64,000 bases of DNA from Pictodentalium vernedei (lineage: Eukaryota; Mollusca; Scaphopoda; Dentaliida; Dentaliidae), in NCBI GenBank assembly GCA_031216915.1, contig CM062297.1:368479704-368543703 (forward strand). The letters run 5' to 3'. A model generated the notes under the pieces. The model made no database searches. It was not told where the DNA came from and saw only the letters and a program-made list of their open reading frames with translations. Each line of letters starts with the position of its first letter. Positions within the stretch are counted from its first letter, which is position 1. Positions 46,885 to 57,144 of this stretch are shown here, piece after piece. The position numbers were made by a program, and so were the translations under genes.

Positions 46885-48000
46885 ATGTCGCATAACTACC
46901 TTTCTTGATACTTTGGATTTCAAGATTGTCTCAACCCCACCTTAGAGGAAGGGAAAAAATATGATTTTTGTAATCTCCTCGTCGATGCCTTTAATTTGAT
47001 AGGTCACACGACTACCTTCTTGAAACCTTTGATTTTCTGATAGGCGTGACCCCATGCCACGACGAGAATTGAATATATTATTTTCGTAATCTCCTCGTCG
47101 CTACCTTTAATTTGACATGTAACACGACTACCTTCTCGAAACCTTTGATTTTCTGATGAGCGTGACCCCCACCCCTAAGTAAATTGGCAAAATACAATTT
47201 TCGTACTCTCCTCGAATAACCTTTCAAAATGATACATCACATGCCTGGCTTTATAAAAAAGGAAGACGTTTTTCGGCTCTGGTCGTGACCCCTATAAAGA
47301 AAAAGACGTTTTTCGACTCTGGTCATGACCTCACCCCACGACGAGAATTGAAAATATAATTTTCGTAATCTACTCGTCGATACCGTTATTTTGAGAGGTC
47401 ACTCGACTACCTTCTCGAAACTTTTGTTTTTTTGATGGGTGTAACCTCCACCCCCAAATAAAATGGAAGAATACCATTTTCGTACTCTCCTCGGATAACC
47501 CTTCAAAATGATACGTCACATGCCTGGCTTTATAAAAAGGAAGACGCTTTTGGCTCTGGTAGTGACTCCTATGAAAAGGAAGACGTTTTTCGACTCTGGT
47601 CGTGACCCCACACCACGGCAAGAATTCAAAATATAATTTTCGAAATCTACTCATCGATACCTTTCATTTGAAAGGTCACACGACTACCTTCTCGAAACTT
47701 CTGATTTTCTGATGGGCGTGACCCCCGCCCCCAAGTAAAATGGAAAGATGTCATTTTCGTACTCTCCTCGACGAGCCCTTCAAATTGATACCTCACATGC
47801 CTGGCTTTATAAAAAGGAAGACGTGTTTCGGCTCTGGTCGTGACCCCACCCCCAGGACTCGGATTGAAAATATAATTTTCGTAATCTACTCCTCGACACC
47901 TTCAGTTTGATAGGTCACACGGCTACCTTCTCGAAACTTTTGATGTGTTTTCGGTTCTGAGTCGTGACCCCCACCTCCACGGCGAGGATGAAATAATTTT
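46885..48000. repeat. Irregular tandem array, about five units
   Basis: TTTTCGTAATCTCCTCGTCG-type phrases occur near 46977, 47090, 47369, 47645 and 47882. They are followed by GGTCACACGACTACCTTCTC and TTTGATTTTCTGATGGGCGT, and most then carry ATGCCTGGCTTTATAAAAAG with GAAGACGTTTTTCGGCTCTG. Unit lengths vary from about 110 to 280 bp through internal gains and losses. Confidence 0.85.
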
Positions 48001-48983
48001 GCCCTCCGATCGATCATTATTCATCTCTTAACTTATATATATTTTCAATCATGATCCATCCTAGATCACCATGAAGCTAATTTTTTTAGACTCGATCGAA
48101 CCGCTGTCTTTTACCGTAAGAATAGACGTTTGATCGCATATTTTTTCATCGTGCAATTCCATTCATAACACGTTGGAAAAAATTCACCCCAATGGGAAAA
48201 TCAGTGTTAAATTTGTCAAAAAAGCAGGATTGTCAAACCAGGAATTTTTTGGACATTTTTCGACAAATTCCGTCGAAAGTGGTCCAGAAATACTCGAATT
48301 TGAACATTTTCCCGAAAAATCCGAGGTTTTCGAGGAAAAGTTGAATTATTTTTGGAAAAAACCCAACATTTTCCAAGAAAATCAATTTTTTTACCGGAAA
48401 AAATTTGAATTTGCCCCAAAATAACTCAATTTTTCTGGGCCACAATTTTTCTGGGCCAGCACGATTGTTGTTGGGCCAGGATCGGCAGTTTACATCTACT
48501 TGCGACCATATTTTTTTTGCCTGAACGTTATAATGGATGCCTACGGGAAAATATTTACGTATTCATGTTTGGCTGAAATTAAACAGTTGCAGGAATTCGA
48601 TTGCATACAATGTTTTTGGAGTAATGGTTGCGGAATGAAATATTTCAATACGTTGGATACTTTGGGGTTTCTTCTTACGCCTTGCACGTTGTCATATTAA
48701 ATACCAGGTGTCAAAACAATCCCACAGAGTTAATTTTTTACATTTATGACTTTCAGTTTTTTGGGGTTTTTTTGTTGTTGTTATTTTGTTAAAGTCATTC
48801 ATCTATTATATAAATGTCATAGAAATCCATTATGTAACACAAGTTAGATTTTTTTAGTTTGTTCCTATTTTTATTTCTTTCAGAGAGTAAATGAGAGACT
48901 GAATACTTTCATTCAGTTTTATTCAATCATCTCGATGTAAATAGGTTTTTCTCATGGCCAAGCAAACACAGATCTCGGTGTAC
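48001..48983. other. Gene-free AT-rich stretch
   Basis: The region 48170-48420 is built from TTTTCC/GGAAAA phrases and is open on both strands for compositional reasons. CTGGGCCA is repeated three times near 48436-48480. Around 48520 a phrase of about 40 bp (GCCTGAACGTTATAATGGAT) resembles one near 9690 (GCCTGAACGTTACTATTGTC). Confidence 0.4.
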
Positions 48984-48993
48984 ATATGTTCAG

Positions 48994-48995
<2 letters not shown>

Positions 48996-49056
<61 letters not shown>

Positions 49057-49394
49057 TTGGTGTTTTAGGTCATATACTTATGCACAATGGCTAATCATGA
49101 CCGTGACAGTTTTACGGGTGGAGGAAGCCGGAGTACCCGGACAGAACCACCGAACAACGACGAGCAGCTGCTAGCTCCCCAACATCGTAACTCCGCATTG
49201 CAGCACAGGCAGTGTTAGATTGGTTGAAGACTTGCGTAGAATCGACGGGCAGTACGCTTTAGCACACGGCGTCATCGTGCCCCCATGTGAACAATCGGGG
49301 TTAAGTGCCTTGCCCAAGGACACAACGCGGGAGTCCGAATCGGTCGCTCAGACGGTCACCTATCCAATGACTAGCCGGGCTCGACGTTGCTTAA
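48996..49394 (-). mobile_element. SINE with 5S rRNA-derived head, 5'-truncated
   Basis: On the minus strand it begins TTAAGCAACGTCGAGCCCGG and CTAGTCATTGGATAGGTGAC, the 3' half of a 5S rRNA-like head, then GCGTTGTGTCCTTGGGCAAG (body) and CCGGGTACTCCGGCTTCCTC. The tail is an expanded TAAA run of about 16 units. Flanks ATATGTTCAGTT at 48984-48995 and 49395-49406 are identical, so the insertion itself was 5'-truncated within the 5S part. Confidence 0.92.
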
Positions 49395-49406
49395 ATATGT
49401 TCAGTT

Positions 49407-50806
49407 CATGACATTATAATGTACTAGTTTAAATTGTATGCATGTCTATCAAATTTTATATTTTAAAAAAACTCTTTTCAAAATATAAAAAGTTGATAGA
49501 TAATCATATAATCTTAAATATTTTGACACCTAAAATACAACTGTCACAGAAAGTTAGACTACAACGCGTGCCATCAAGTTTTTTTCATTTTTTTTTCTAA
49601 AAAGCAGAGAAGTAGAAGCAAGATACCCTAAAACAAGTTTTGAATAAAATGTTGCAATTTCGCCAGAGTGTCTCCGGGATTGTCTATGGGGAAATCAGTG
49701 CTAATAGGCTATGACACTATGGCAAACTAATTTAACACTGAATTGCCATAGACATTTGTTCGCCAGAGAAAATGAGGTTAACATCTTGAACTGAATAAAA
49801 CTCTTCACAGAAAGAACTGCCAAGCGCGTGTATCAAGAGTTTTCTCTTTTACAATATGTGATTGCTCTCAAATGGTCTTTGCTTGTTCCTCTTTATTCGC
49901 TAGCCCAGTATAATTATTCCACTCTTCTTCAATCCTCTGTTAACAACACCTTATCTGCTGACAATGGCTTGTTCATCTCCTATTAATCTTGTGTATTGGA
50001 TAGCATCCTTGGTGACATTCCACAGTAAATGTAAATCTTGTTAAATTTCAACAAATACTTATGGCGAAATTCTCTCAACTCCAATTCTTCTTGCAAGATA
50101 AATACCAAAGACGGATGTTTTAGACAAAATACTTAACCTGGAGGACGATAGCCTAAATGCCTGTGTTGAATATGAATTTGTGTTTCTTCTGACAGATAAC
50201 TAACAGTTCATAACTTTTTCAGTTCCAAACCGATTGTATTGGTTAAGATATCCCCGTAAATTACTGCTCACAAGCTTTACAATGATGAATATATCCAAAT
50301 AGAATAAATATGAGCGAAGATATTCGAATAAATATGTGGAAGTACGGATATGGTTGGAGTGCTTTACCCGTTATTCTAAAAAATAATAAATTGTTCTGCT
50401 GTTAAATTCATGGCATAAGTCGCGGGGAACTCATTTATTTCAAATATCAAGTTGATCGACCACATTTCATTGACGGAAAATAATATTTCAGGTGTTATTC
50501 ACCTGTCTATATAACACTCAATGTTAAGTCAGTATTGATTTTTTTTTTTTTTGATTTGCAAAGCAGTGGTTATTTTCAGCGAAGACGAGCTATATTTAAA
50601 CCAGTTCCAAGAAAATAGAGTTGTGTTTCGTGACGTTTTATTTCCAGGAAATCGACCCTAACACCTAATATTACAATTCAAAATGCGTTTTGTTTGTCAA
50701 ATGATGATGACTGTTCAGACAAGTTTTGGATTACAATTAATTCACCGCTTATAATGGATATTTTACTTGAACCATTTTATGGGTATTTTATTTGATACAT
50801 TTGTAA
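49407..50806. other. Gene-free stretch
   Basis: AT-rich with short frames only. No domain or repeat recognised in about 1.4 kb. Confidence 0.45.
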
Positions 50807-50808
50807 TA

Positions 50809-51094
50809 CAGGGGCGCCGGAGCCGCCCGGACCACACCGACCGGATATACGAATGGGCAGACTGGGCGGACGCCCAGGGCCCCACATTTGTGAGGGCCTC
50901 AACAGTGAAGTTCGCCTTTCGAGGAACATAATTTGGCAATTTGACAGGGAATTTTGTCATATTATGTTCCTCGAAAGACGAACTGCATGCACTGTCATTT
51001 TTTGCTTCCCCACATAATCGATGGCAACCATTCGAAAAAACAGGGATATGGGTATTATGGTCGGGCGAATGTTTGGGACGTTCCGGCGCCCCTG
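50809..51094. mobile_element. MITE with CAGGGGCGCCGGA termini
   Basis: Terminal inverted repeats CAGGGGCGCCGGA/TCCGGCGCCCCTG are perfect over 13 bp, with TA on both sides. An inner inverted pair TTTCGAGGAACATAAT / ATTATGTTCCTCGAAA extends the fold-back. The end sequence resembles hAT short elements, while the TA flanks would suit Tc1/mariner; I cannot decide. Confidence 0.85.
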
Positions 51095-51603
51095 TAAGAG
51101 GACAGGCAGTAATTTCTTTACAGATAGCATTCTTGTATTTGCAAAATCGTATTCGTACAAATAAATAAAATATGATTTGTGTGAATATGAATTTACAACT
51201 ACGGACTGTCTCTTATTTCGACTTAATAAGCATTCAGAAAAATCAATGTACTGGCGCTGTTGTACCATTTTTAAAAATCAGAGATTGATCCATGGGACAA
51301 ACAATTGTAACTTGACTGAATATTTACAATAACAAGACGAGAAGGGGGAGATGACAATTTACATCTTTCCTTATACAGAACTGAACAGCCTTTTTCAAGG
51401 CTACAAATAGTGAAAAGACATTTTTCTTTCTAAACAAATAAAAGACTCAGAAAGAGAGACATAGTTCCATTACCCATTCTGTGAGTGAATGTTGGTATTA
51501 AAAAAATCTGGATACAAATTATTGAATTTAGCTTGACAAAAAATTCAGAATATAAGTTATAAGCCAAAACATGTTCTATTGGTATTGGTCATAGGCATGA
51601 TGC
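51095..51603. other. No recognisable feature
   Basis: No gene or repeat recognised. Confidence 0.4.
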
Positions 51604-51898
51604 GGGGGGCACTATAGTACCAAGCAGTTTTAACACTAAGTTTTCCATAGGGTCCATAAGGTTAGTGTTAAATTGTGACTCTTGTAGCCCCAAAGTGTCT
51701 GTAACTTATAGCCCCAAAGTGTCTGTAATTTTTGGGGCTATAAGTTTCATGGACCTATCCCTTATAGACCCAAAATGTACGGAGTACATTTTTGGTCTAT
51801 AAGTTACAGACACTTTGGGGCTATAAGTTACAGACACTTTGGGGCTATAAGTTACAGACACTTTGGGGCTATAAAAATGTTTGGGGCTATAGTGCCTC
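51604..51898. mobile_element. MITE containing opposed tandem repeats
   Basis: Ends GGGGGGCACTATAG and CTATAGTGCCTCCCC are inverted repeats. Inside, TTATAGCCCCAAAGTGTCTG occurs twice on the left and its complement CAGACACTTTGGGGCTATAA three times on the right, around a centre (TTATAGACCCAAAATGTACG / TACATTTTTGGTCTATAAG). The repeated peptide-like frame YRHFGAIS here is a by-product. Confidence 0.85.
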
Positions 51899-51939
51899 CC
51901 CTAACTACTACACCTGTTTTTTTTTTATCCCCGCATGAA

Positions 51940-52930
51940 ATGTCACTACTGGATCTGATCTTTACCCAGCCCCAATGCCATGAACCCTGTCCCTCAAGTC
52001 ATCGATCTTCGCCCCGGGGAAACTCAAAACAGTCCGATTTGAGTTGTCAGGACACATGCAACATTATCATCCCGGGTACAATCCTGCTTCCTGCTACAAC
52101 TAACTTTCTCTTATTCTCATTCCCACTTCTTTCTTTAGACCCTACATCACCCATATCATCTGCAACTTGCATCGTCTGAATGACATCCGACCTCTTCTTC
52201 CTTTTGATCGCCCTTTTTACCCTACCTGCCGCATCAGAACCACAAACTAACCCCTCATTTCCATTATTCTATCCTTCATCTCCTTCCCCCGGTGCATCAC
52301 AATCTAAGACACAGAATCTATTTTCTAAGCACGGCTTAGTAGCCTTAAATTCCCTACGCTAGTTCTTACCTCCTGTCTCTACCTTTTCCTGACCGGGCTC
52401 TTCCTTCCGAATTTTTCTACTCCTCACTTGCATCCTCCACCTCAAGCGTTCTCCCTCCACGTTTCCTCCATCCCCGCTTCCTTTTTGATTCCGCAACCAC
52501 CTTCCACCCGCCATCCACCGCAACATCCACCTCACCATCGTAAGTAACTTCCACCGGGGCTACCCTAGCTATACCAGTCTACTCTTCAACTCGGCAATGT
52601 CCCGCTAGAACCCAACACACTTCTCTAACAACTATAGGATATCCCTGCAATTCTGGCACACCCCACTACGGTCTATTGGCCGACCTCCCCATACTTTATA
52701 TTACACTATCTGCACCCTCCCCAACACCACCCCTATATCAACTACACAAGCCTCGGCCTCCCTCACCTGCACACCTAGACTTACCCCCTAACCATTGGAC
52801 CTTTTGCACCCCTCCACTAGCCATACTTACTGGCGTCTGGACACCAGTTGAACATTTACCAACCATGTTTACAAATGCAACATTAATAAATACCCCAAAA
52901 CCAAAATCAGCACACACGAAAAGGGGCAAC
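51940..52930. other. Pyrimidine-rich block with short plus-strand frames
   Basis: The plus strand is strongly C/T-biased. One frame (52180-52362) starts MTSDLFFLLIALFTLPAASE, which looks like a signal peptide; others are Pro/Leu-rich. No domain was identified. A decayed mobile element or a compositional island are both possible. Confidence 0.35.
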
Positions 52931-54063
52931 GTAAATTAAATCTTCAAAAGGTACAACTAACGTAATTCAACGTAACACAAAATATATAAACAAAAATCTA
53001 AAAAAAACAATATAAATTTCAGAAAATACTTATTCTCAATGTCTGTATCCGAAGCAAGCTTGTTGTGGTGAACAGTACTCACTGTGCAACTTTAACACCC
53101 GGACGTGCATCTTTCAAAAATTTTCTTGTACATTTTAAAATAATTTTTTGAAGTGCCGTTTTATTTGCCATAATGTTTTGATTGTGTGCATTCACTTCAG
53201 AAGAAGGAATTAACAGAAACAGATTATTGTGTAACCAGAACTCCTACCTCAAAGACTTTCTCTCGGGAGAACCTGCAGTCCTGCACCCGATGGAATATCA
53301 CTTCATTCCCGTCTCACGCAACAAGACCAAACCAATCGCAGTTGATTCCAAAATGCAAATGACAAGAGATAGGCAGCGCGAAACGTATTTTTTCGCACTG
53401 AAGATGCGCCGGGTCGGTGCGGGGTATGCGAAAGGCCCAGACAGGTAGCGCGAGAAAGATTCCGAAAGCTTTTATTGTGCGCCCAAGATGCACAGGGTCG
53501 GTGCGGAGTAGTTTAACTCCTTTCGACCCTCACGACAAGCAGACAGACAGAATATAGAGACAGAACAAAAACAGAAGAGGAAGGTGATAAAATTATATTT
53601 ACAGCTGGATTCTCCGACAGAAATCCTGTCTTCCTGGAGACATAAAATGGTGAGAAATCCATAGAGGTATTCCGCTCAGTCACCTGCGTCGCTGATGAAT
53701 GATGAATGAGGACACGATCACTGGTAGATTTGGGAATGTAACACCACTTACCTATTCCCAATTCAACATTGGAAAACCAATTATGGACACATCGTCGGGT
53801 GGCCGTTCGCGATTGATTACGATTTGAATCATCGGGGAGGGGGTGGGGGTGGGAGACCCCACAACCCCAACCCTCGAAATTCAACCCTAAGAAGGGGCAG
53901 TTGAACAAAAATCTCGTTTATAGACTGATTCTGCTCAAATAAATGGCATTGTAGAGTGGTCTTTGACGATTAAGATTTGACACAAAAGGGATGTACGATA
54001 TAAATTTGATTAAACGTGAAGTGATTGAGTATTTGGAAGATAACTTGTCCATCCATTTCTATA
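52931..54063. other. Gene-free stretch
   Basis: A plus frame of 88 codons (53182-53448) and an overlapping minus frame of 131 codons (53513-53908) show no domain. GATGCGCCGGGTCGGTGCGG near 53404 and GATGCACAGGGTCGGTGCGG near 53488 form a short direct repeat. Confidence 0.4.
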
Positions 54064-54074
54064 TCCAAAACAAT

Positions 54075-54434
54075 TTATTTATTATTTATTTATTGGTGTT
54101 TAAGGTCACATATTTCTGCACAATGGCTAACCATGACCGTGACAGTTTTACGGGTGGAAGCCGGAGTACCCGGAGAGAACCACAGAGCAACGGCGAGCAA
54201 CTGTCAGCTCCCCAACATACCAACTCCACACAAGCAGGGTTAGCATTGGTTGAAGACAGGTGCACCATCGACGTACAGTATGCCTTAGTACACATCGTCA
54301 CCGTGCGCCCACGTGGGCAATGGGGGTGAAGTGTCTTGCCCAATTACACAACGCGGTTGCCGCAGGTGGGATTCGAACCGAGGACCTCTCGGCTTGCAGC
54401 CTGCACCTCTACCAACTGAGCCACCGCGCCCACG
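54075..54434 (-). mobile_element. SINE, tRNA-headed, full length
   Basis: On the minus strand: GGGCGCGGTGGCTCAGTTGG (A box), CCTCGGTTCGAATCCCACCT (B box), GTTGTGTAATTGGGCAAGAC (core), CCGGGTACTCCGGCTTCC, and an AATAAATAAATAATAAATAA tail. Identical flanks TCCAAAACAAT (54064-54074 and 54435-54445) are an 11-bp target duplication. Confidence 0.95.
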
Positions 54435-54484
54435 TCCAAAACAATAAGCGTTTACTGTGTATTTTAATTTTTTTTTTTTTTGAT

Positions 54485-54660
54485 ATTATGGGCTACTTTG
54501 CACCAGGTTTTAATTACGACAAATACATGAAAGTCTATGGAGCCAGTACTGCTGAAGACTTTTATCCGTATGAATGGGTGACCAGTTGGAAAAATTGGAT
54601 GTTGATTACTTACCGGCGTACGGGAACTTTTTAGAGCGAATTAAAAAGGTCTAACATCAC
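54485..54660 (+). pseudogene. Fossil fragment of Polinton-type family B DNA polymerase
   Basis: A plus frame carries FYPYEWVTSW at 54559-54588, a signature I associate with protein-primed family B polymerases of Polinton-type elements. Only a short piece remains and it is broken. It lies directly upstream of the second basic-protein copy; whether the two belonged to one element is unknown. Confidence 0.45.
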
Positions 54661-54703
54661 AGTTATACCAATGAAAGCCCCTAATTGGCACCTAATTAGA
54701 GTT

Positions 54704-55234
54704 ATGGATTTCCTTTCCAAGCAGATTAGAGAGACCTTGATGGCGCTGAACGCCAGTTCACCTATCCACTGGACTGTTCATGTTGATGGGAACTGTGTTC
54801 AGCTCACTATAAAGATCCACCAAAATCCTTCCTCGGGTAGTGCTAGTACCTTTCGCGGGGCTTCCCGCACTGGTCCACGTCCCAGGAAGGGACAGAAGAC
54901 AGACACCGTGAGTGAACATCCTGAAACGGGTGAAAAGAAGAAAAAGCCACGATCATTCAAACGCCGGGACGTCAGGCGATTGGAAGCATGGCTGGAAAAG
55001 AGAAGAATTGAGCAGGAGAAACAAGAAAAGGAGAGGGCGACAACCATCAAACCGTCTCCACCACCTTCCCCACCTTCCCCGCCTTCGCCAACCCGTACCT
55101 CTTCACTAAAGAGGTCAGAAGGCAGGGAGGATGAAGAGAGGAAGAACGGGAGATGGAAGTCAACCAATCTGGATCTGGATGCTCCAACAGCTCCAGAGAA
55201 TCCATACTGTCGGAATTCGAAAATGAACACCTAA
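54704..55234 (+). CDS. Basic low-complexity protein of an unrecognised repeated family, copy 2
   Basis: An uninterrupted frame of about 176 codons; an upstream ATG at 54671 is also in frame, but alignment with copy 1 favours 54704 (MDFLSKQIRETLMALNASSP). Blocks are: SSPIHWTVHVDGNCVQLTIK (residues about 18-37), a Gly/Ser/Arg/Pro linker, then KRRDVRRLEAWLEKRRIEQE (a basic, probably helical segment near residues 85-105), a Pro/Ser-rich tract PSPPPSPPSPPSPTRT, and an acidic-basic tail. No zinc finger or enzyme motif is seen. The family function is unknown; a nucleic-acid-binding product of a mobile element is the best inference. The neighbouring polymerase fossil and the second copy 52 kb away support mobile-element origin. 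Confidence 0.5.
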   Translation: MDFLSKQIRETLMALNASSPIHWTVHVDGNCVQLTIKIHQNPSSGSASTFRGASRTGPRPRKGQKTDTVSEHPETGEKKKKPRSFKRRDVRRLEAWLEKRRIEQEKQEKERATTIKPSPPPSPPSPPSPTRTSSLKRSEGREDEERKNGRWKSTNLDLDAPTAPENPYCRNSKMNT

Positions 55235-55391
55235 AGCGAGTCGTAACAACAAAGGATTGATCGGTAGATTTTCTAACGCTCAATGAATTTTATCTTTCCT
55301 TCGGATATGCTAAGTTTTTCGGCATGTATCTCGTAATTTTTTTTTTTTTATTTTATTTATATTTAATTTAATTTTAATTTATTTTTTACTT
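55235..55391. other. AT-rich spacer
   Basis: T-rich run and TTTA-like phrases; nothing recognised. Confidence 0.4.
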
Positions 55392-55503
55392 ATTTATTCC
55401 TGCTAGAGCTTTCACCCGAATTCACCGCTTTCTCTCTCTGCGATTCTTAGGAAAATGCCCGAAGATCCGCAGAGAGAGCGGTGAAAGCTTTAGCAGGAAT
55501 AAA
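55392..55503. repeat. 112-nt fold-back
   Basis: TTTATTCCTGCTAGAGCTTT and its inverted partner AAAGCTTTAGCAGGAATAAA, with an inner CGCTTTCTCTCTCTGCG / CGCAGAGAGAGCG pair. Probably a palindromic MITE. Confidence 0.8.
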
Positions 55504-55587
55504 TTCAATAATTTCGTTGTATTTGTTTTGAACTTTGATGATCTTTTCTTATAACTACCAGCACAAGGATTTGTTTATAAACTTCTG

Positions 55588-55591
<4 letters not shown>

Positions 55592-55668
<77 letters not shown>
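55592..55668. repeat. TA microsatellite
   Basis: About 38 TA units. Confidence 0.97.
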
Positions 55669-55672
<4 letters not shown>

Positions 55673-56538
55673 CATTGGAACAACTCTTCGAACTGGATCC
55701 AAATTGGGTTTTAAGATAAAAATGAACAATTGTAGTTATTTGAGAAGTGTTTTTACAAAGACTCGTTTGAAGAAGTGTTTTTGCAAAGACTCGTTGGAAA
55801 TCTTTGCCCCCCCCCCCCCCCCCAAAAAAAAACAAAATGTTCTAGAATCCTGGCTACGCGGCTGTGATTCACATAAATTCACTCCCATCTCTGAATTTTA
55901 AGAAGCTTACCAAACTCGTGAAATTAAGAAATGAATATTATTCTGGTGTTAAACTTGATATAATAGTTGTGGTAGATATCAACAGCCAGACTACTATCAT
56001 GTTTCGCGTCATTTAAATCTTGACAATATATCCGGGAGCATCTTTATCAAACTGTGAATGAACTTAACTCTTTCAACATGAAGCGATGGCGCTTTTGCGT
56101 TGGGAAATGTGTGAATGCGATCAGATTTCGAGTCGAATCTAATCAGTCAGAATATTTTGAATCGAATTGAATTTGAATTGAATGTCACCGCTTTTGCAGA
56201 TATTGCACATTCTTACAACCAACGGAATATCGTTTAGTACACGCCAGTTCTATGTAATCCCCATCTACAGCAACACTAAACCATGCGGAAAATGAAAATC
56301 TGTTCCGCACATATGTGCTGAACGAAAATCGTTGACGGACTATTTTTAAATAGAAGCGAAATTTCACTGGAATTTTCTTCAAATTGTGCAACGCAATTCC
56401 AAATTGAAAATAGTAACACGGGTTCCCCTCGCAAATTTGGTTGGCGATAAAAAGGTGTTCTTTTTGTTGAAATCTGTCAAGCGAATTGCTGAGTGCCCTT
56501 CTAATAATTTGTTTTTGTAGATGTGAAGGCGTGTAATA
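55669..56538. other. Gene-free stretch with a 155-codon minus frame
   Basis: A minus frame at 56185-56652 has KIPVKFRFYLKIVRQRFSFS and VAVDGDYIELACTKRYSVGC, but its N-terminal part overlaps the palindrome and SINE and no domain is recognised. A 17-nt C run lies at 55807-55823. GTGTTTTTACAAAGACTCGTT is duplicated within 40 bp near 55750. Confidence 0.4.
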
Positions 56539-56574
56539 TACACAGAACGACACACGCGTGTGTCGTTCTGTGTA
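56539..56574. repeat. 36-bp perfect palindrome
   Basis: Centred on ACGCGT at 56556/56557; both arms read TACACAGAACGACACACG outside-in. It ends at the first base before the following SINE. Confidence 0.97.
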
Positions 56575-56575
56575 C

Positions 56576-56897
56576 GTGGAGCATGGTGGCTCAGTGTTTA
56601 CGACATAGGACTTAAAACCGGGGTAACTGCGTTGTGTCCTTGGGCAAGGCACTTAATCAAGATTGTCCATGTGTGACTCACGGTAGCGCTGTGTACTAAG
56701 GTGCACTGCACGTCGATGGTGCACTTGTCTTCAACCAATGCTAACCCTGCTTGTGCAGAATTAGTACGTTGTGGAGTCTGACAGATACTCGTCGTTGCTC
56801 GGTGGTTCTCTGTGGGTTCTCCGGCTTTCTAAACCCGTAAAATTGTCCGACACGAGGTGACCCAGGCTGTCGAAAGTGTCGTTAAACCCCAATAAAA
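56576..56897 (+). mobile_element. SINE, degenerate tRNA-like head
   Basis: GAGCATGGTGGCTCAGTGTT retains an A box, but the B box region is shortened to AAAACCGGGGTAACTGCG. The body GTTGTGTCCTTGGGCAAGGC and the tail GACACGAGGTGACCCAGGCT...TTAAACCCCAATAAAAAAA are well kept. Tail sub-type matches 37438-37650. Confidence 0.88.
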
Positions 56898-57136
56898 AAA
56901 CGAACTATCGTAGATATTGTCAGCCTCCAATTCAAATATTGTATTCGAACGGCAACTCGTCCGTTTGATCAAGTGAATCACAAACAAATAGAAAAAAGGA
57001 AAGAAAAAGAAAAACCACGGAATATTTCACACGAGAAATCAATTAGTTTCGGCAGTGGAACCAGTTTGAAATCGTCTTCTGTCATCCAGCTTCATATAAA
57101 GGAGACCTGATGACAGAGGAAGAGTTCAATATGAGG
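56898..57136. other. Spacer
   Basis: Nothing recognised. Confidence 0.4.
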
Positions 57137-57144
57137 AACTTCGT

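Noticed and set aside
46885-48000. Regulatory array or gene cluster suggested by repeated CTCGTCG phrases
   Set aside because: A tandem repeat with variable unit length explains it; no coding or RNA feature was found.
51775-52179. 134-codon frame with YRHFGAIS repeats
   Set aside because: The repeats come from the tandem repeat of a MITE; the rest lacks a domain.
54086-54343. Minus frames of 72-130 codons with TNANPACVELVCWGADCCSP-like sequence, also at 37865 and 39478
   Set aside because: They are translations of SINE copies, which explains why they recur.
55590-55901. Frames with Tyr-Ile repeats
   Set aside because: They are translations of the TA microsatellite followed by a C homopolymer.
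56185-56652. 155-codon minus frame as a host gene
   Set aside because: It runs into the palindrome and the SINE at its N-terminus, and no domain is recognised.
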